This document shows positions 1-8,546 of a DNA stretch of 64,000 bases, in pieces (the stretch's first letter is position 1; the number at the start of each line of letters is the position of its first letter). The notes below the pieces were generated by a model, which was not told the DNA's origin, ran no database searches, and saw only the letters and a list, made by a program, of their open reading frames with translations. The position numbers and the translations under genes were made by a program. Origin of the DNA: Desulfosporosinus hippei DSM 8344 (GTDB lineage Bacteria > Bacillota > Desulfitobacteriia > Desulfitobacteriales > Desulfitobacteriaceae); assembly GCF_900100785.1 (NCBI RefSeq), contig NZ_FNCP01000012.1, forward strand, positions 82,525 to 146,524, in the 5' to 3' direction.

Positions 1-184
1 TAGTGAATAATCCCTTATCTCCGATCTTAGAAAGTGGAACATCTAAAATCTTATCCCCTTTGGTTTTCATAGGGACAAGCACAAAATTGAGATCCGGATA
101 TAGCTTAGTTAGTTGAGATTGAACCCACTCAGCTTGCCACATTGCTAATTGGCTATCCCGAGTTCCAATGCGTATACTCTTCAT
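1..184 (-). CDS. hemC: Hydroxymethylbilane synthase (porphobilinogen deaminase), N-terminal part
   Basis: The gene runs off the left edge, so only about the first 61 residues are present. The translation begins [18 protein letters not shown] and continues to a [18 protein letters not shown] segment, the conserved N-terminal blocks of porphobilinogen deaminase, which polymerises four porphobilinogens into hydroxymethylbilane in heme and siroheme synthesis. The ATG overlaps the hemA stop codon as ATGA, so the two genes are translationally coupled. The catalytic dipyrromethane-cofactor cysteine lies in the missing C-terminal part. Confidence 0.93.
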   Translation of the reverse strand, partial: MKSIRIGTRDSQLAMWQAEWVQSQLTKLYPDLNFVLVPMKTKGDKILDVPLSKIGDKGLFT

Positions 185-1515
185 TCTGCCCTCCTATGAT
201 ACCCCTGCGCATGACTCTTCTTGGTCATGTTTCGACGAGCACCTTCATCACCGACATTTAAATCAAATATGTTTTGAAAAACTTCCGCATAGAGATGTCC
301 TTGGCTTGTATTGGCATACTCTTTGAGATTGATAATCGGAATATGCAGGAGATGATTAACGATAGAATTAGCCATTGACCGGATTACCTTTTCCTGTTTA
401 GGAGTTAATCCGCTAAAATGCTCCAAGGCACGCTCAACTTGCAGATCTCTGATTTGTTCTCCTTTTTTCTGCAGGGCTAAAATTGTTGGTACAACAGACT
501 GGGTGTTATGCCATTTTAAAAACAATTCCATTTCTTCATCAATAATCTTTTCAGCTTTAATTGCTGCCAGCTCTCGCTCTTGATGATGTCGATCGACAAC
601 TCCCCGCAAATCATCAATATCAAACAGAGTAATTTCAGGGATATTCCCAACCTCAGGGTGAATATCCCGTGGAACCGCAATATCAATAAGCAGTATAGGA
701 CGATTTTTTCTTATTTTCATAATTTCTTGCATGCGCTCCGGCATCAAAACAAAATGCTTCGAGGCGGTGGCCGAAATAACTATGTCTACTTCCGCCAGAT
801 ACTGATCTACGTCATCCAGTCGAACGGCACGACCGGCGCATTCTTGAGCCAATATAACTGCTTTATCATAGGATCGATTAGAAACTAACACAGTTGTGGC
901 TCCGGCGGAAACTAAATGTTTGGCAGTCAGGGTACTCATTTCTCCGGCACCCATAATTAGAATACCTTTTCCTTCTAATTCTCCAAATTGCTGCTTAGCC
1001 AGCTCTACAGCTGTATAACTGATGGACACTGGATGCTGGTCAATCATTGTATCGGTACGCACACGTTTCCCCACTGCTAAGGCAGTCTGAAAAAAGACAT
1101 TGATCACCTTATTAGTAACCCCTGCATCGCTGGCTTGCTGATAAGCATTGCTGACTTGTCCAAGGATTTGGGTTTCTCCCCGAACCAGCGAATCCAGTCC
1201 AGAAACTACTCGAAATAAATGGCGGACGGCATCATATAGGGTATGGGAATACAAATATTGCTCCAGAATTTTTTCCTCTATTCCATGATGATTGGAAAAA
1301 AAGTCTTTAATTGAGCGTATTCCTGTTTCTACATCCATTGTGGCAGCATATACCTCGGTACGGTTGCAGGTACTAAGGATCACGGCACCCTGAATCCCCG
1401 GACATTCTTTTAATTCTTTAAGAGCCTTCAGCATTTGAGATGGGTGAAAGCTCATTCTTTCCCTAATTTCTACAGGTGCAGTACGGTGATTTAACCCAAT
1501 AGCGACAGGAAACAT
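181..1515 (-). CDS. hemA: Glutamyl-tRNA reductase
   Basis: This 444-residue cytosolic enzyme reduces glutamyl-tRNA(Glu) to glutamate-1-semialdehyde, the first committed step of C5 heme synthesis. The catalytic cysteine is visible at residue 50 in STCNRTEVY, followed by the Rossmann NADPH-binding segment [11 protein letters not shown] near residue 187 and a helical C-terminal dimerisation domain. Length fits the family. The start overlaps the end of the upstream precorrin-2 dehydrogenase gene by about 25 bases and the stop overlaps the hemC start, so all three look like one heme/siroheme operon. Family assignment is very safe; operon structure is inferred from overlaps. Confidence 0.97.
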   Translation of the reverse strand: MFPVAIGLNHRTAPVEIRERMSFHPSQMLKALKELKECPGIQGAVILSTCNRTEVYAATMDVETGIRSIKDFFSNHHGIEEKILEQYLYSHTLYDAVRHLFRVVSGLDSLVRGETQILGQVSNAYQQASDAGVTNKVINVFFQTALAVGKRVRTDTMIDQHPVSISYTAVELAKQQFGELEGKGILIMGAGEMSTLTAKHLVSAGATTVLVSNRSYDKAVILAQECAGRAVRLDDVDQYLAEVDIVISATASKHFVLMPERMQEIMKIRKNRPILLIDIAVPRDIHPEVGNIPEITLFDIDDLRGVVDRHHQERELAAIKAEKIIDEEMELFLKWHNTQSVVPTILALQKKGEQIRDLQVERALEHFSGLTPKQEKVIRSMANSIVNHLLHIPIINLKEYANTSQGHLYAEVFQNIFDLNVGDEGARRNMTKKSHAQGYHRRAE

Positions 1516-2129
1516 TTTTCTAGCACTCCTTTCGCTTCGGTCAAACGTTGAGCTTTAATAAGTTCTCTGATTTCTCCATCTGTAGCACGATTCCAAAAAA
1601 CAGTGCGTTTTTCCGGAGGTAATTCAGACTTGACTCTACTTCTCCAATTTTTAAGTAACTTCAGATATTCAGCCATCTCCTGGCCGTACAAATCTTCCAA
1701 TTCCCCTCGAACTTGCCTAGCTACAATGGGGCTGCTGCCTCCGGTGGACACAGCAATTTTTAGATCACCTTTTTCCATAATAGAAGGTACTATAAAACTA
1801 CATTTTTCAGGATCATCCACAACATTCACGAGACGATGCTTCCCTTTAGCATCCTGTGAGACTTGGGCATTGATCTCCTCTAGTTCAGTACATGAATAAA
1901 CCAACATTGAATCTTGAATATCCTCCGCGGAATATTCCTTTTCCCTCCAGAAACATGTCTTTCCATCGATTAGCTCCTTGAGTTCAGGTACGAGGCGAGG
2001 AGAAACTATCCTGACTAAAGATCCGTGATGTAAAAGGGTTTGAACTTTTCGTAAAGCTACCTTTCCTCCTCCGACAACCAAAACCGGCAGAGCGTGTAAG
2101 TCTATAAATATCGGATAATACTGGGACAT
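1491..2129 (-). CDS. Precorrin-2 dehydrogenase / sirohydrochlorin ferrochelatase-like (CysG N-terminal type)
   Basis: About 212 residues. The N-terminus YYPIFIDLHALPVLVVGGGK is the NAD-binding start of the CysG-N/Met8p/SirC family, which oxidises precorrin-2 to sirohydrochlorin and in some members inserts iron to make siroheme. The STGGSSP segment near residue 130 is typical of the family. The methyltransferase half of CysG is absent, as usual in Firmicutes. I chose the ATG at 2129, nine bases behind an AAGGTGA ribosome site; a TTG two codons earlier is possible. It overlaps hemA. Siroheme would serve sulfite or nitrite reductases; whether this protein also chelates iron cannot be seen. Confidence 0.88.
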   Translation of the reverse strand: MSQYYPIFIDLHALPVLVVGGGKVALRKVQTLLHHGSLVRIVSPRLVPELKELIDGKTCFWREKEYSAEDIQDSMLVYSCTELEEINAQVSQDAKGKHRLVNVVDDPEKCSFIVPSIMEKGDLKIAVSTGGSSPIVARQVRGELEDLYGQEMAEYLKLLKNWRSRVKSELPPEKRTVFWNRATDGEIRELIKAQRLTEAKGVLEKCFLSLLG

Positions 2130-2238
2130 ATACAATAGTCACCTTCTCTAACTTTTCTCCTAGTTCTTACGTTCTTTAATATTAGACATTTTTCCTGCAA
2201 AACCTTTAACTCTCTAATTATCTAATCTAAAGTCAAAT

Positions 2239-3126
2239 TTAAGCAATTATAATGTTTTGACTGACAGCATATGAATGTAGACCCGGCAAAAAATAATTAA
2301 CTCCAAAAAACGTGAATAGAACCGCTGCAAAACCAAATATGGTCATCCAGGCCGCTCTTTTCCCTTTCCATCCATACATCAAACGGGCATGTAAGTAAGC
2401 AGCATAGATTATCCAAGTAATCAGAGACCAGGTCTCTTTCGGATCCCAAGACCAGTATGTGCCCCAAGCGTAATTCGCCCAGATTGCACCGGTAATTATG
2501 CAGAGAGTCAGGAGGGGAAAGGCAAAGCCAATTACCTTATAGGATAGCTCATCGATTGTTTCCAAATCAGGAAACCGGGAGATAATTCCCGCCCCTTGAG
2601 ACTTAGCTGTTTTTCCGTTTGTTTCTCTACTTAATTTAAGCAAATACATAATCCCCAGGCCGAAAGAAATTGCAAATGCTCCGTAGGAAAACATTGCTGT
2701 AACCACGTGAAAGGTTATCCATTTACTTTTAAGTGCCGGAGGTATGGATTGAGCAATTCTTTCCTCAGCTCCCATACTCATAATAATGAACATTAAAATC
2801 ATGAAAGAAATGGGCATGACAAAAGCACCTAAAGCTTTCAGCTTATAACGAAATTCGACAAACAGATACACAGAGGTAATTCCCCAAACGAAGGTCAGCA
2901 AAAACTCATAAGAATTGGAAAGCGGCGGACGACCTGCAATGATCATTCTTAAAATAATTGCTGCAGTATTAGCGACTAAGCCAACAATGGTAAGATATGT
3001 TGCAAAGCGGCCCATTAGATCTCTTTTAGTTCCAATCCAAGCCCAGTAAAATAGCATAGAGAGGGTGTAGGCCATTAACATGATATAAAAGGATGAAGTT
3101 TCCAGGTTTTGTAATCCCTGATTCAC
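2239..3126 (-). CDS. ccsA: Cytochrome c biogenesis protein CcsA (ResC/CcsB-type heme handling protein)
   Basis: A 295-residue polytopic membrane protein of the system II cytochrome c maturation pathway. The tryptophan-rich heme-handling motif WGTYWSWDPKETWSLITW lies near residues 220-238 and is diagnostic. About eight hydrophobic segments are visible. With ResB it exports heme and attaches it to apocytochrome CXXCH sites outside the membrane. Its start overlaps the resB stop as ATGA, so the two subunits are coupled. A HemX-type relative is the main alternative, but adjacency to resB argues for cytochrome c assembly. Confidence 0.93.
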   Translation of the reverse strand: MNQGLQNLETSSFYIMLMAYTLSMLFYWAWIGTKRDLMGRFATYLTIVGLVANTAAIILRMIIAGRPPLSNSYEFLLTFVWGITSVYLFVEFRYKLKALGAFVMPISFMILMFIIMSMGAEERIAQSIPPALKSKWITFHVVTAMFSYGAFAISFGLGIMYLLKLSRETNGKTAKSQGAGIISRFPDLETIDELSYKVIGFAFPLLTLCIITGAIWANYAWGTYWSWDPKETWSLITWIIYAAYLHARLMYGWKGKRAAWMTIFGFAAVLFTFFGVNYFLPGLHSYAVSQNIIIA

Positions 3127-4442
3127 AGTGCGCCCTCCCTTTTCGATTGAATTCCCAGAATTAAACGGTCAAACTCTTGCTGGAGGCCACCTGTTACTTT
3201 ACCGGCTCTGGCGCCTATGGTCAGTTCACCATTTGAATCCTGTCCGGATTTGAACACTCCCGATACTACTACAGTACGCCAGTAAAAAGACAAGATAAGT
3301 CCCAGCAGCAATAAAGCGCACCCTAGCCAAATAACCGTTACACCAGGGTCTTCTTTGACTTGTAAGCCGGTAAATCCCGCATTACCCTCCAGGGTTAGCT
3401 TATATTCACCTTGTACGTCAATGGTTTGTCCTAGGTTAATTTGGCCTTTTTGCACAGGGTCTACACCTGTTCCTCTATAGACTTGATAAAGCATAGCCGG
3501 TTCCTTTGGGTCACTCTTAATGGCTGCGGCGAGCAGATAGAGGTCAGTTCCCGGTGCTTGAAAATAATTACCCCCGTGATCTTGCAAAACAACCGGTATC
3601 TTTTGATCCTTCAGATCAACGGTTAGTCGAGCCCCATTGGCAAAACTTGCCTGATAAAAAGTCACCCCTTGATAGGTTAGGGGATGATTGACAGAGATTG
3701 TCTGGCGCAGTACTTCCTGTCCGTTCTCGATGATTGCCATATCAGTATACCAGTTATCTCGGTCTCCATTTTCCAAAAAGCGATCCTCAGCCGAATAAAT
3801 ATGTACATCAAAATCTTGCTTGACGCTTCCCTTGGATAAATTAATGGAACTTAGAGGCACGGTTGTCCCGGCACTAGGCATCATAAAGCCTTTAAAGCCC
3901 AGGGTTGTACCTAGGATCGCTCCGATGACCAGAACAACAAAAGAAATATGGGAAATCAGTGAGCCCCAGTTTCCCAGGCGACGTTTAACGGCTATAAAAC
4001 TCCAGTCTTTGTCAATTTCTTGACTGGTAACTTTAAACCCACTTCGTTGCAGGAGATCTTGAACGGAACTCTTGAGAGGCTCTCTTTCTCCTTTTAATTT
4101 AGCTTGAATTTTATTAGGCACACTCGTAACGTTTTCTGGTGGTTTTAGGGCAAAGGTTTGCTTATAAATCCCCTGAAAACGCTGGATACTGCATACAATT
4201 AAATTAATGCATAACAATCCCATCAGTAAACGAAACAAAGTCGAACCATAAATATTAGTAAAACCAAGTGTTTGCCATAGTTCACTGACAGCTTTTGCTC
4301 CTTCAGGGTCTAAGTTTTCTTGTGGAAAAACCGTACCTATTCCCGCGACGAGAGCTACTAATCCTAAGAGTATCAGCCCTAACTTCATTGAGCTGAAAAA
4401 CCGCCAAATATCCTCTACAATGCCCTCGTGTTGTTCCTTCAC
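3123..4442 (-). CDS. resB: Cytochrome c biogenesis protein ResB (Ccs1)
   Basis: A 439-residue membrane protein starting with GTG eight bases after an AAGGGG ribosome site. Hydrophobic segments lie near residues 16-38 and 70-88, a third near 160-182, and one near 370-390, with a large external domain between the third and fourth; this is the ResB/Ccs1 layout. The external domain holds the NHPLTYQGVTFYQASF segment typical of the family. It partners CcsA in heme delivery to apocytochromes. A promoter with a TATAAT -10 box lies about 60 bases upstream. Members are poorly conserved in sequence, but topology and the ATGA-coupled ccsA make the call firm. Confidence 0.93.
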   Translation of the reverse strand: MKEQHEGIVEDIWRFFSSMKLGLILLGLVALVAGIGTVFPQENLDPEGAKAVSELWQTLGFTNIYGSTLFRLLMGLLCINLIVCSIQRFQGIYKQTFALKPPENVTSVPNKIQAKLKGEREPLKSSVQDLLQRSGFKVTSQEIDKDWSFIAVKRRLGNWGSLISHISFVVLVIGAILGTTLGFKGFMMPSAGTTVPLSSINLSKGSVKQDFDVHIYSAEDRFLENGDRDNWYTDMAIIENGQEVLRQTISVNHPLTYQGVTFYQASFANGARLTVDLKDQKIPVVLQDHGGNYFQAPGTDLYLLAAAIKSDPKEPAMLYQVYRGTGVDPVQKGQINLGQTIDVQGEYKLTLEGNAGFTGLQVKEDPGVTVIWLGCALLLLGLILSFYWRTVVVSGVFKSGQDSNGELTIGARAGKVTGGLQQEFDRLILGIQSKREGAL

Positions 4443-4499
4443 TAAATCGCCCCTTCTCTAGATAGTCTTTCATTATTATGGAAAAAATCTTTACGCGTT

Positions 4500-4528
4500 A
4501 TTATACCCCAAAAAAGTATTGCTATGAA
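4500..4528 (-). promoter_or_regulatory. Sigma-A promoter for resB-ccsA-heme operon
   Basis: On the minus strand TTCATA, a 17-base spacer and a perfect TATAAT lie about 60 bases upstream of the resB GTG. The -35 box matches four of six consensus positions. Confidence 0.5.
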
Positions 4529-4550
4529 GATGGAAAGAAGGGGTAGCTAG

Positions 4551-5147
4551 TTAGCCCTTCTTATTAATTACACCTTCTAATAACAGAGAATGCTTATAGC
4601 TAATGTTATCCATAAAAGAAAATCCCAGATTGCTATTCAATGTAGACTTAAGAATACCGGAAAACATCTCATTAATAATTTCCGGTGGAATATCATTTCT
4701 GAACTCATTTTTGGCTTGGCCTTCAATAATAATACTGGTTAGAATCTCTTCAAATCGAGCCCCATGGGGTGGCTTTTGCTCAACCTTGTCAGGATTACGA
4801 CTAAATTTGACATATAACCCTATCATCTGCTGATTGTCATCATGAGTTTTGGATATAACTTTTAGGATTTGATGCAATTTTTCCGTAGCATTTAAGTCCG
4901 AAGTTTGTATATCTTCACAGGTTTGTTTGGCACAATCTATTCTTTCAGCCAGACAGTATTTTAGTATCGCTTCTTTAGTTTCGAAGTAATTGTAAAAAGT
5001 ACCCGTACCCAGAGCCGCTTTTTCCATGATCTCTGCTATAGTAGTTTCCTCTAAACCTTTGGTGGAAAACAGTTTTAGAGCTATTTCTGATATGGTCTTT
5101 TTGGTCTGAAGCTTCTTTTTCTCGCGCCTACTCATTTCCTGATGCAT
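4551..5147 (-). CDS. TetR/AcrR family transcriptional regulator
   Basis: A 198-residue one-component repressor. The N-terminal HTH is clear: TISEIALKLFSTKGLEETTI followed by GTGTFYNYFETKEAIL (residues ~18-65), the standard TetR DNA-binding signature. The C-terminal ligand domain resembles no particular subfamily I can name. It has its own near-perfect sigma-A promoter bracketed by two copies of an AATGAAYCTATTCAT-type palindrome, so autorepression is likely. It lies between the menaquinone/Tat operon and the resB operon, and no efflux gene is adjacent, so the regulated target and ligand are unknown. Confidence 0.9.
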   Translation of the reverse strand: MHQEMSRREKKKLQTKKTISEIALKLFSTKGLEETTIAEIMEKAALGTGTFYNYFETKEAILKYCLAERIDCAKQTCEDIQTSDLNATEKLHQILKVISKTHDDNQQMIGLYVKFSRNPDKVEQKPPHGARFEEILTSIIIEGQAKNEFRNDIPPEIINEMFSGILKSTLNSNLGFSFMDNISYKHSLLLEGVINKKG

Positions 5148-5182
5148 TAGTATCCCTCCAGAGAATTCCCCTCAGTGCAAAA

Positions 5183-5198
5183 AATGAATCTATTCATT
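5183..5198. promoter_or_regulatory. Operator-like palindrome 1 (probable TetR site)
   Basis: AATGAATCTATTCATT has two perfect 7-base arms around a 2-base centre. It covers the expected transcription start just downstream of the tetR -10 box, where a bound repressor would block initiation. Confidence 0.6.
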
Positions 5199-5202
5199 TT
5201 TC

Positions 5203-5231
5203 ATTATATTTGTAGACCTTATTATTGTCAA
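5203..5231 (-). promoter_or_regulatory. Consensus sigma-A promoter of the tetR gene
   Basis: On the minus strand TTGACA, exactly 17 bases, then TATAAT: a perfect match to the vegetative consensus. It sits about 55 bases upstream of the tetR ATG, between two operator-like palindromes. Confidence 0.85.
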
Positions 5232-5236
5232 TTAAA

Positions 5237-5252
5237 AATGAACCTATTCATA
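5237..5252. promoter_or_regulatory. Operator-like palindrome 2 (probable TetR site)
   Basis: AATGAACCTATTCATA is a near copy of the palindrome at 5183 and lies immediately upstream of the tetR -35 box. The two centres are 54 bases apart, about five helical turns, so they lie on the same face of the DNA. Confidence 0.55.
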
Positions 5253-5265
5253 AATCCATAAGATA

Positions 5266-5293
5266 AAGCCCTGCAGACAATGCTACAGGGCTT
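5266..5293 (-). terminator. Terminator of the menaquinone/Tat/polyprenyl operon
   Basis: An AAGCCCTG...CAGGGCTT hairpin lies just downstream of the polyprenyl synthase stop codon on the minus strand and is followed by a short T-rich run (TTTATCTT). Confidence 0.6.
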
Positions 5294-5315
5294 AACTATT
5301 GGTGTGAGCTATTAA

Positions 5316-6284
5316 CTAAAACTTGCGAGTCCGTATAAATTCAGCGAGCTCTTCCAAGGCTTTGCGAGTTGGAATCTTAGGCAGATCCTGCAAATGTTTT
5401 TTAGCTTTTTCAATATAGATGTCCACAAGCTGCATGGACTGATCAATTGCTCCGGAGGACTTAATCATGGCTATTGTTTCCCAGACCTCTTCATCCGTTT
5501 TGTCCTTTTTCTCGAGCAATTCTCTTAACTCAGAAGACTGTGGCGTTGATTTAAGAGCGAGAATCATGGGTAAGGTCATTATTCCCTGGCGCAAGTCCCC
5601 CCCAATTGGCTTCCCAAATTCAGAGGGCTTAGCTGTAATATCTAAAACATCGTCAACAATTTGAAAGGCCATACCCAAGGAATGACCATAGGCACCTAAC
5701 GCCCACACTTGACGCTTAGGAGCACCTGAAACCAGTGCGCCCAATTTGCAGCAAGCAGAGATTAACAAGGCAGTTTTACGTTTTATTCGATAATAGTATT
5801 GCTTTAAGGTTTGCTCAACATCAAATGTACATTTGATCTGTTGAATCTCTCCTTGGCACATTTCAACACTGATCTCAGCTAGAATTCGCGACACTTCGGG
5901 ATTATCAATCTTCGAGATAAGCATCAGTGATTTTGCTAGTAGGTAATCCCCCGTTTCAACAGAAACGATATTTCCCCATTTAGCTTTAACTGTTGCTCGT
6001 CCTCTTCGAGTCATCGAAGCATCTACTACATCATCATGAACAAGTGAAGACATATGTATGAGTTCTAAAGCCATTGCAACAGGCATTAATTTTTCCAGCG
6101 GATAACCATAGAATTTTCCTGCTAAGAGCGTAAAAGCCGGGCGCAATCGCTTTCCTCCTGCAGCCAACAAATGGATTGCAGAATCTTGAAGAATTGGATA
6201 ACCCGTCTCCACGAATTTAGTCAGTTCTTTTTCAACCCGTTGCAAATCTGAATTTATTTGATTAAAGAGCCAGAGTTGTTTCAA
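5316..6284 (-). CDS. Polyprenyl diphosphate synthase (heptaprenyl diphosphate synthase component II type)
   Basis: Trans-isoprenyl diphosphate synthase of about 322 residues, making the long-chain polyprenyl diphosphate for the menaquinone side chain. The first aspartate-rich motif is in SLVHDDVVDASMTRRG, the second in FQIVDDVLDITAKPSEFGKP, and the GGKRLRP substrate motif precedes both. I place the start at a TTG (MKQLWLFNQ...) seven bases after an AGGTGA site that overlaps the tatA stop; an in-frame ATG at 6317 would give 333 residues. It ends the operon mqn-tat. Chain length cannot be read from sequence. A second, degenerate family member is encoded at 10099-10866 and could be a partner subunit. 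Confidence 0.92.
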   Translation of the reverse strand: MKQLWLFNQINSDLQRVEKELTKFVETGYPILQDSAIHLLAAGGKRLRPAFTLLAGKFYGYPLEKLMPVAMALELIHMSSLVHDDVVDASMTRRGRATVKAKWGNIVSVETGDYLLAKSLMLISKIDNPEVSRILAEISVEMCQGEIQQIKCTFDVEQTLKQYYYRIKRKTALLISACCKLGALVSGAPKRQVWALGAYGHSLGMAFQIVDDVLDITAKPSEFGKPIGGDLRQGIMTLPMILALKSTPQSSELRELLEKKDKTDEEVWETIAMIKSSGAIDQSMQLVDIYIEKAKKHLQDLPKIPTRKALEELAEFIRTRKF

Positions 6285-6291
6285 AACCGAT

Positions 6292-6657
6292 TCACCTGCT
6301 CGCACCCTTTTCTTCATAAGATACCATATCTGATGGCAGTTCCGCCAGTGGATTCTTCGGGATTTCATCCTCATACGTCAAAAGTTCTTCTTCTTCTGAT
6401 TTAAGATCTTCCGACTCAGCTGAGGGTGACTCCGTATCCTTTTCCACAACCCGTGGCGAAGTAGTCTGTTCAAAGGCTTTGTTAATAACATTTGCCGGCG
6501 TTTCTATTGTACTTTGAAATTCCTTAGTTAATTCATTGGTAGCTTTACGAATTTCAAAAACCAGTTTACCAAGCGACCTCGCTATAACCGGCAGATCCTC
6601 TGGACCAAATAAAATAAGTACAACAACTAAAATCAAGAGGATTTCACTTAATCCCAT
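6292..6657 (-). CDS. tatA: Sec-independent translocase subunit TatA/TatB
   Basis: A 121-residue protein with one N-terminal membrane helix (residues ~4-20), the FGPEDLP hinge and an amphipathic helix, followed by a long charged, Glu-rich tail. It forms the pore-recruiting component of the Tat pathway, which exports folded cofactor-containing proteins with twin-arginine signals. The tail is longer than in typical TatA and recalls TatB, but Gram-positives usually have a bifunctional TatA. It sits 12 bases after tatC in the same direction. Placement with quinone genes fits export of periplasmic-side respiratory enzymes. Confidence 0.92.
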   Translation of the reverse strand: MGLSEILLILVVVLILFGPEDLPVIARSLGKLVFEIRKATNELTKEFQSTIETPANVINKAFEQTTSPRVVEKDTESPSAESEDLKSEEEELLTYEDEIPKNPLAELPSDMVSYEEKGASR

Positions 6658-6669
6658 CGGTTCCCCCCC

Positions 6670-7437
6670 TTACTTTAAAGCCAACTCTTTTTCTCTGCTA
6701 CGCGCAACGAGATACCCCAACCAAATGCTAATTTCATAGAGAAGATACATTGGCCCCGCCATGAGGAGTTGAGTCAATAAATCGGGCGTCGGGGACACTA
6801 CTACAGCTATAATTACGATAATCAGTACTGCCCAACGTCTTTTTGATGCTAAGACCTGAGGGCTTAGAACACCTATCCTAATCAGAATTAATAAGACAAT
6901 AGGCATTTGAAAAACCAAACCAAAGGTTAAAAACATGGTGGTTAGGAATCCGAAATATGAGGCCTTAGTTAGTAACGGAGTGTAGGAGGTTATTGCATCA
7001 CCACCTACAAAAAGCAGAAACTTCAACCCTATTGGCAGTACTACGAAAAAACATAATCCAACTCCACTGAGAAAGAGGATTACAGAGCTAGGCACTATAA
7101 AGTACAAATATTTCCGTTCATTTTGCTTTAAGGCAGGCAAGACGAAGCTCCAGATCTGCCAGATTACAATAGGGAGAGATAATACTATCCCAATCAGCAA
7201 AGCTACCTTAACTTTAACTAACATCGGTTCCATGGGTGTCGTAGTAATAAACGTAATACCTTGCAATCGAATTACGGGATCTGCAAGATAAGCAAAGATT
7301 CGATCACTGAAAAACCATCCGATAATCGTACCAATTAATATAGCATACGCAGATATTATCAGCACTTTGCGTAAGGCTTTTAAGTGATCCGTTAAAGGCA
7401 AATTTGCCTCATCGTGCTTACGCTGTCGCCTGCGCAT
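6670..7437 (-). CDS. tatC: Sec-independent translocase subunit TatC
   Basis: A 255-residue integral membrane protein with six hydrophobic segments, the core receptor for twin-arginine signal peptides. The N-terminal cytoplasmic segment NLPLTDHLKALRKVL and the FVLPALKQNERKY loop match the TatC signatures (family: F(V/A)-P-AL---E). It follows mqnC by three bases and precedes tatA by 12, so it belongs to the same transcript. The last residues REKELALK form a short charged tail. Confidence 0.95.
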   Translation of the reverse strand: MRRRQRKHDEANLPLTDHLKALRKVLIISAYAILIGTIIGWFFSDRIFAYLADPVIRLQGITFITTTPMEPMLVKVKVALLIGIVLSLPIVIWQIWSFVLPALKQNERKYLYFIVPSSVILFLSGVGLCFFVVLPIGLKFLLFVGGDAITSYTPLLTKASYFGFLTTMFLTFGLVFQMPIVLLILIRIGVLSPQVLASKRRWAVLIIVIIAVVVSPTPDLLTQLLMAGPMYLLYEISIWLGYLVARSREKELALK

Positions 7438-7440
7438 CCA

Positions 7441-8523
7441 TTACACTTCCTTCCTGTAGACCTTTAGATATTCGTAATGGGTATTGCGTTGCACAGCTTG
7501 ATAGCCAGCATCTTCAATACAGCGAATAATCTCTTGCAACGGGACACGTGTTTGAACACCTGCAGCTCGAACCACATTTTCCTCTAACATGGTACTACCA
7601 AAATCATTGGCTCCAAAACTTAAAGCAACTTGGGCCATCTTAGCACCTTGAGTCACCCATGATGCTTGAATGTTAGGGACATTATCCAGCATTAAACGAG
7701 CCACGGCCAGAGTCCTCAAATACTCTACTCCCGTACTGCCCTCTCCACCAAGTAATGTGTTTGTAGGAGCGAAACTCCAAGGGATAAAAGCAGTAAATCC
7801 GCCCGTTTGATCTTGCGCTTCTCGAACACGAGCCATATGTAAAATTCGTTCTTCAAAGGTCTCGACATGCCCAAACATCATTGTCGCAGTAGTTTTCAGT
7901 CCGTGCTTATGGGCAGTCGTCATAACCTCCATCCACTTCTGCCAGCCGATCTTATTCGGACTTATTAAATGGCGTACACGGTCATCGAGGATTTCCGCGC
8001 CTCCTCCGGGAATCGAATCCAGCCCGGCATTACGGAGACGTATGATAACTTCCTCAATTGACAAATTAGATTTATCCGCCAGATCCCATATTTCCGGAGG
8101 GCTAAAGGAGTGAATGTGAATAGGGTAATGAGTTTTGATATCTTGCAGCAGGTTCTCAAAGTACTCCAAATTCAAATCAGGATGCAGTCCCCCTTGAATC
8201 AAGAGCTGAGTTCCTCCTACTGCTAGGGTCTCTTCAATTTTAGCACGTAATACGTCTTGTGACAAAATATATCCTTGGGGATCACCCGGCTTACAATAAA
8301 ATGCGCAGAACTTACATTGACAAGAACACACATTTGTATAATTAATATTTCGGTCAATCACAAATGTCACTACCTTTTCAGGATGCATTTGTTGTCTAAC
8401 AAGATTTGCTCCTTGTCCCAAAGAAAGAAGATCAGCATTTTGTAACAGTTCAATTCCATCAGAGATGGACAACCGTTCACCCGCTAAACGTTTCTCGATG
8501 ATCTTCAAGGTTTCCGTCTGCAA
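7441..8523 (-). CDS. mqnC: Cyclic dehypoxanthinyl futalosine synthase
   Basis: A 360-residue radical SAM enzyme of the futalosine route to menaquinone; it cyclises dehypoxanthine futalosine. The CX3CX2C cluster motif is present in NVCSCQCKFCAFY, followed by LLIQGGLHPDL, GGGAEIL and TTATMMFGHVET. The C-terminal block SFGANDFGSTMLEENVVRA is characteristic of MqnC and separates it from MqnE (which has ADDLDGT). It heads into tatC with a 3-base gap and follows an MqnE-like gene, so quinone synthesis and Tat export share a transcript. Confidence 0.95.
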   Translation of the reverse strand: MQTETLKIIEKRLAGERLSISDGIELLQNADLLSLGQGANLVRQQMHPEKVVTFVIDRNINYTNVCSCQCKFCAFYCKPGDPQGYILSQDVLRAKIEETLAVGGTQLLIQGGLHPDLNLEYFENLLQDIKTHYPIHIHSFSPPEIWDLADKSNLSIEEVIIRLRNAGLDSIPGGGAEILDDRVRHLISPNKIGWQKWMEVMTTAHKHGLKTTATMMFGHVETFEERILHMARVREAQDQTGGFTAFIPWSFAPTNTLLGGEGSTGVEYLRTLAVARLMLDNVPNIQASWVTQGAKMAQVALSFGANDFGSTMLEENVVRAAGVQTRVPLQEIIRCIEDAGYQAVQRNTHYEYLKVYRKEV

Positions 8524-8546
8524 TGCCCTTATCCTCCTTCTAAAGC

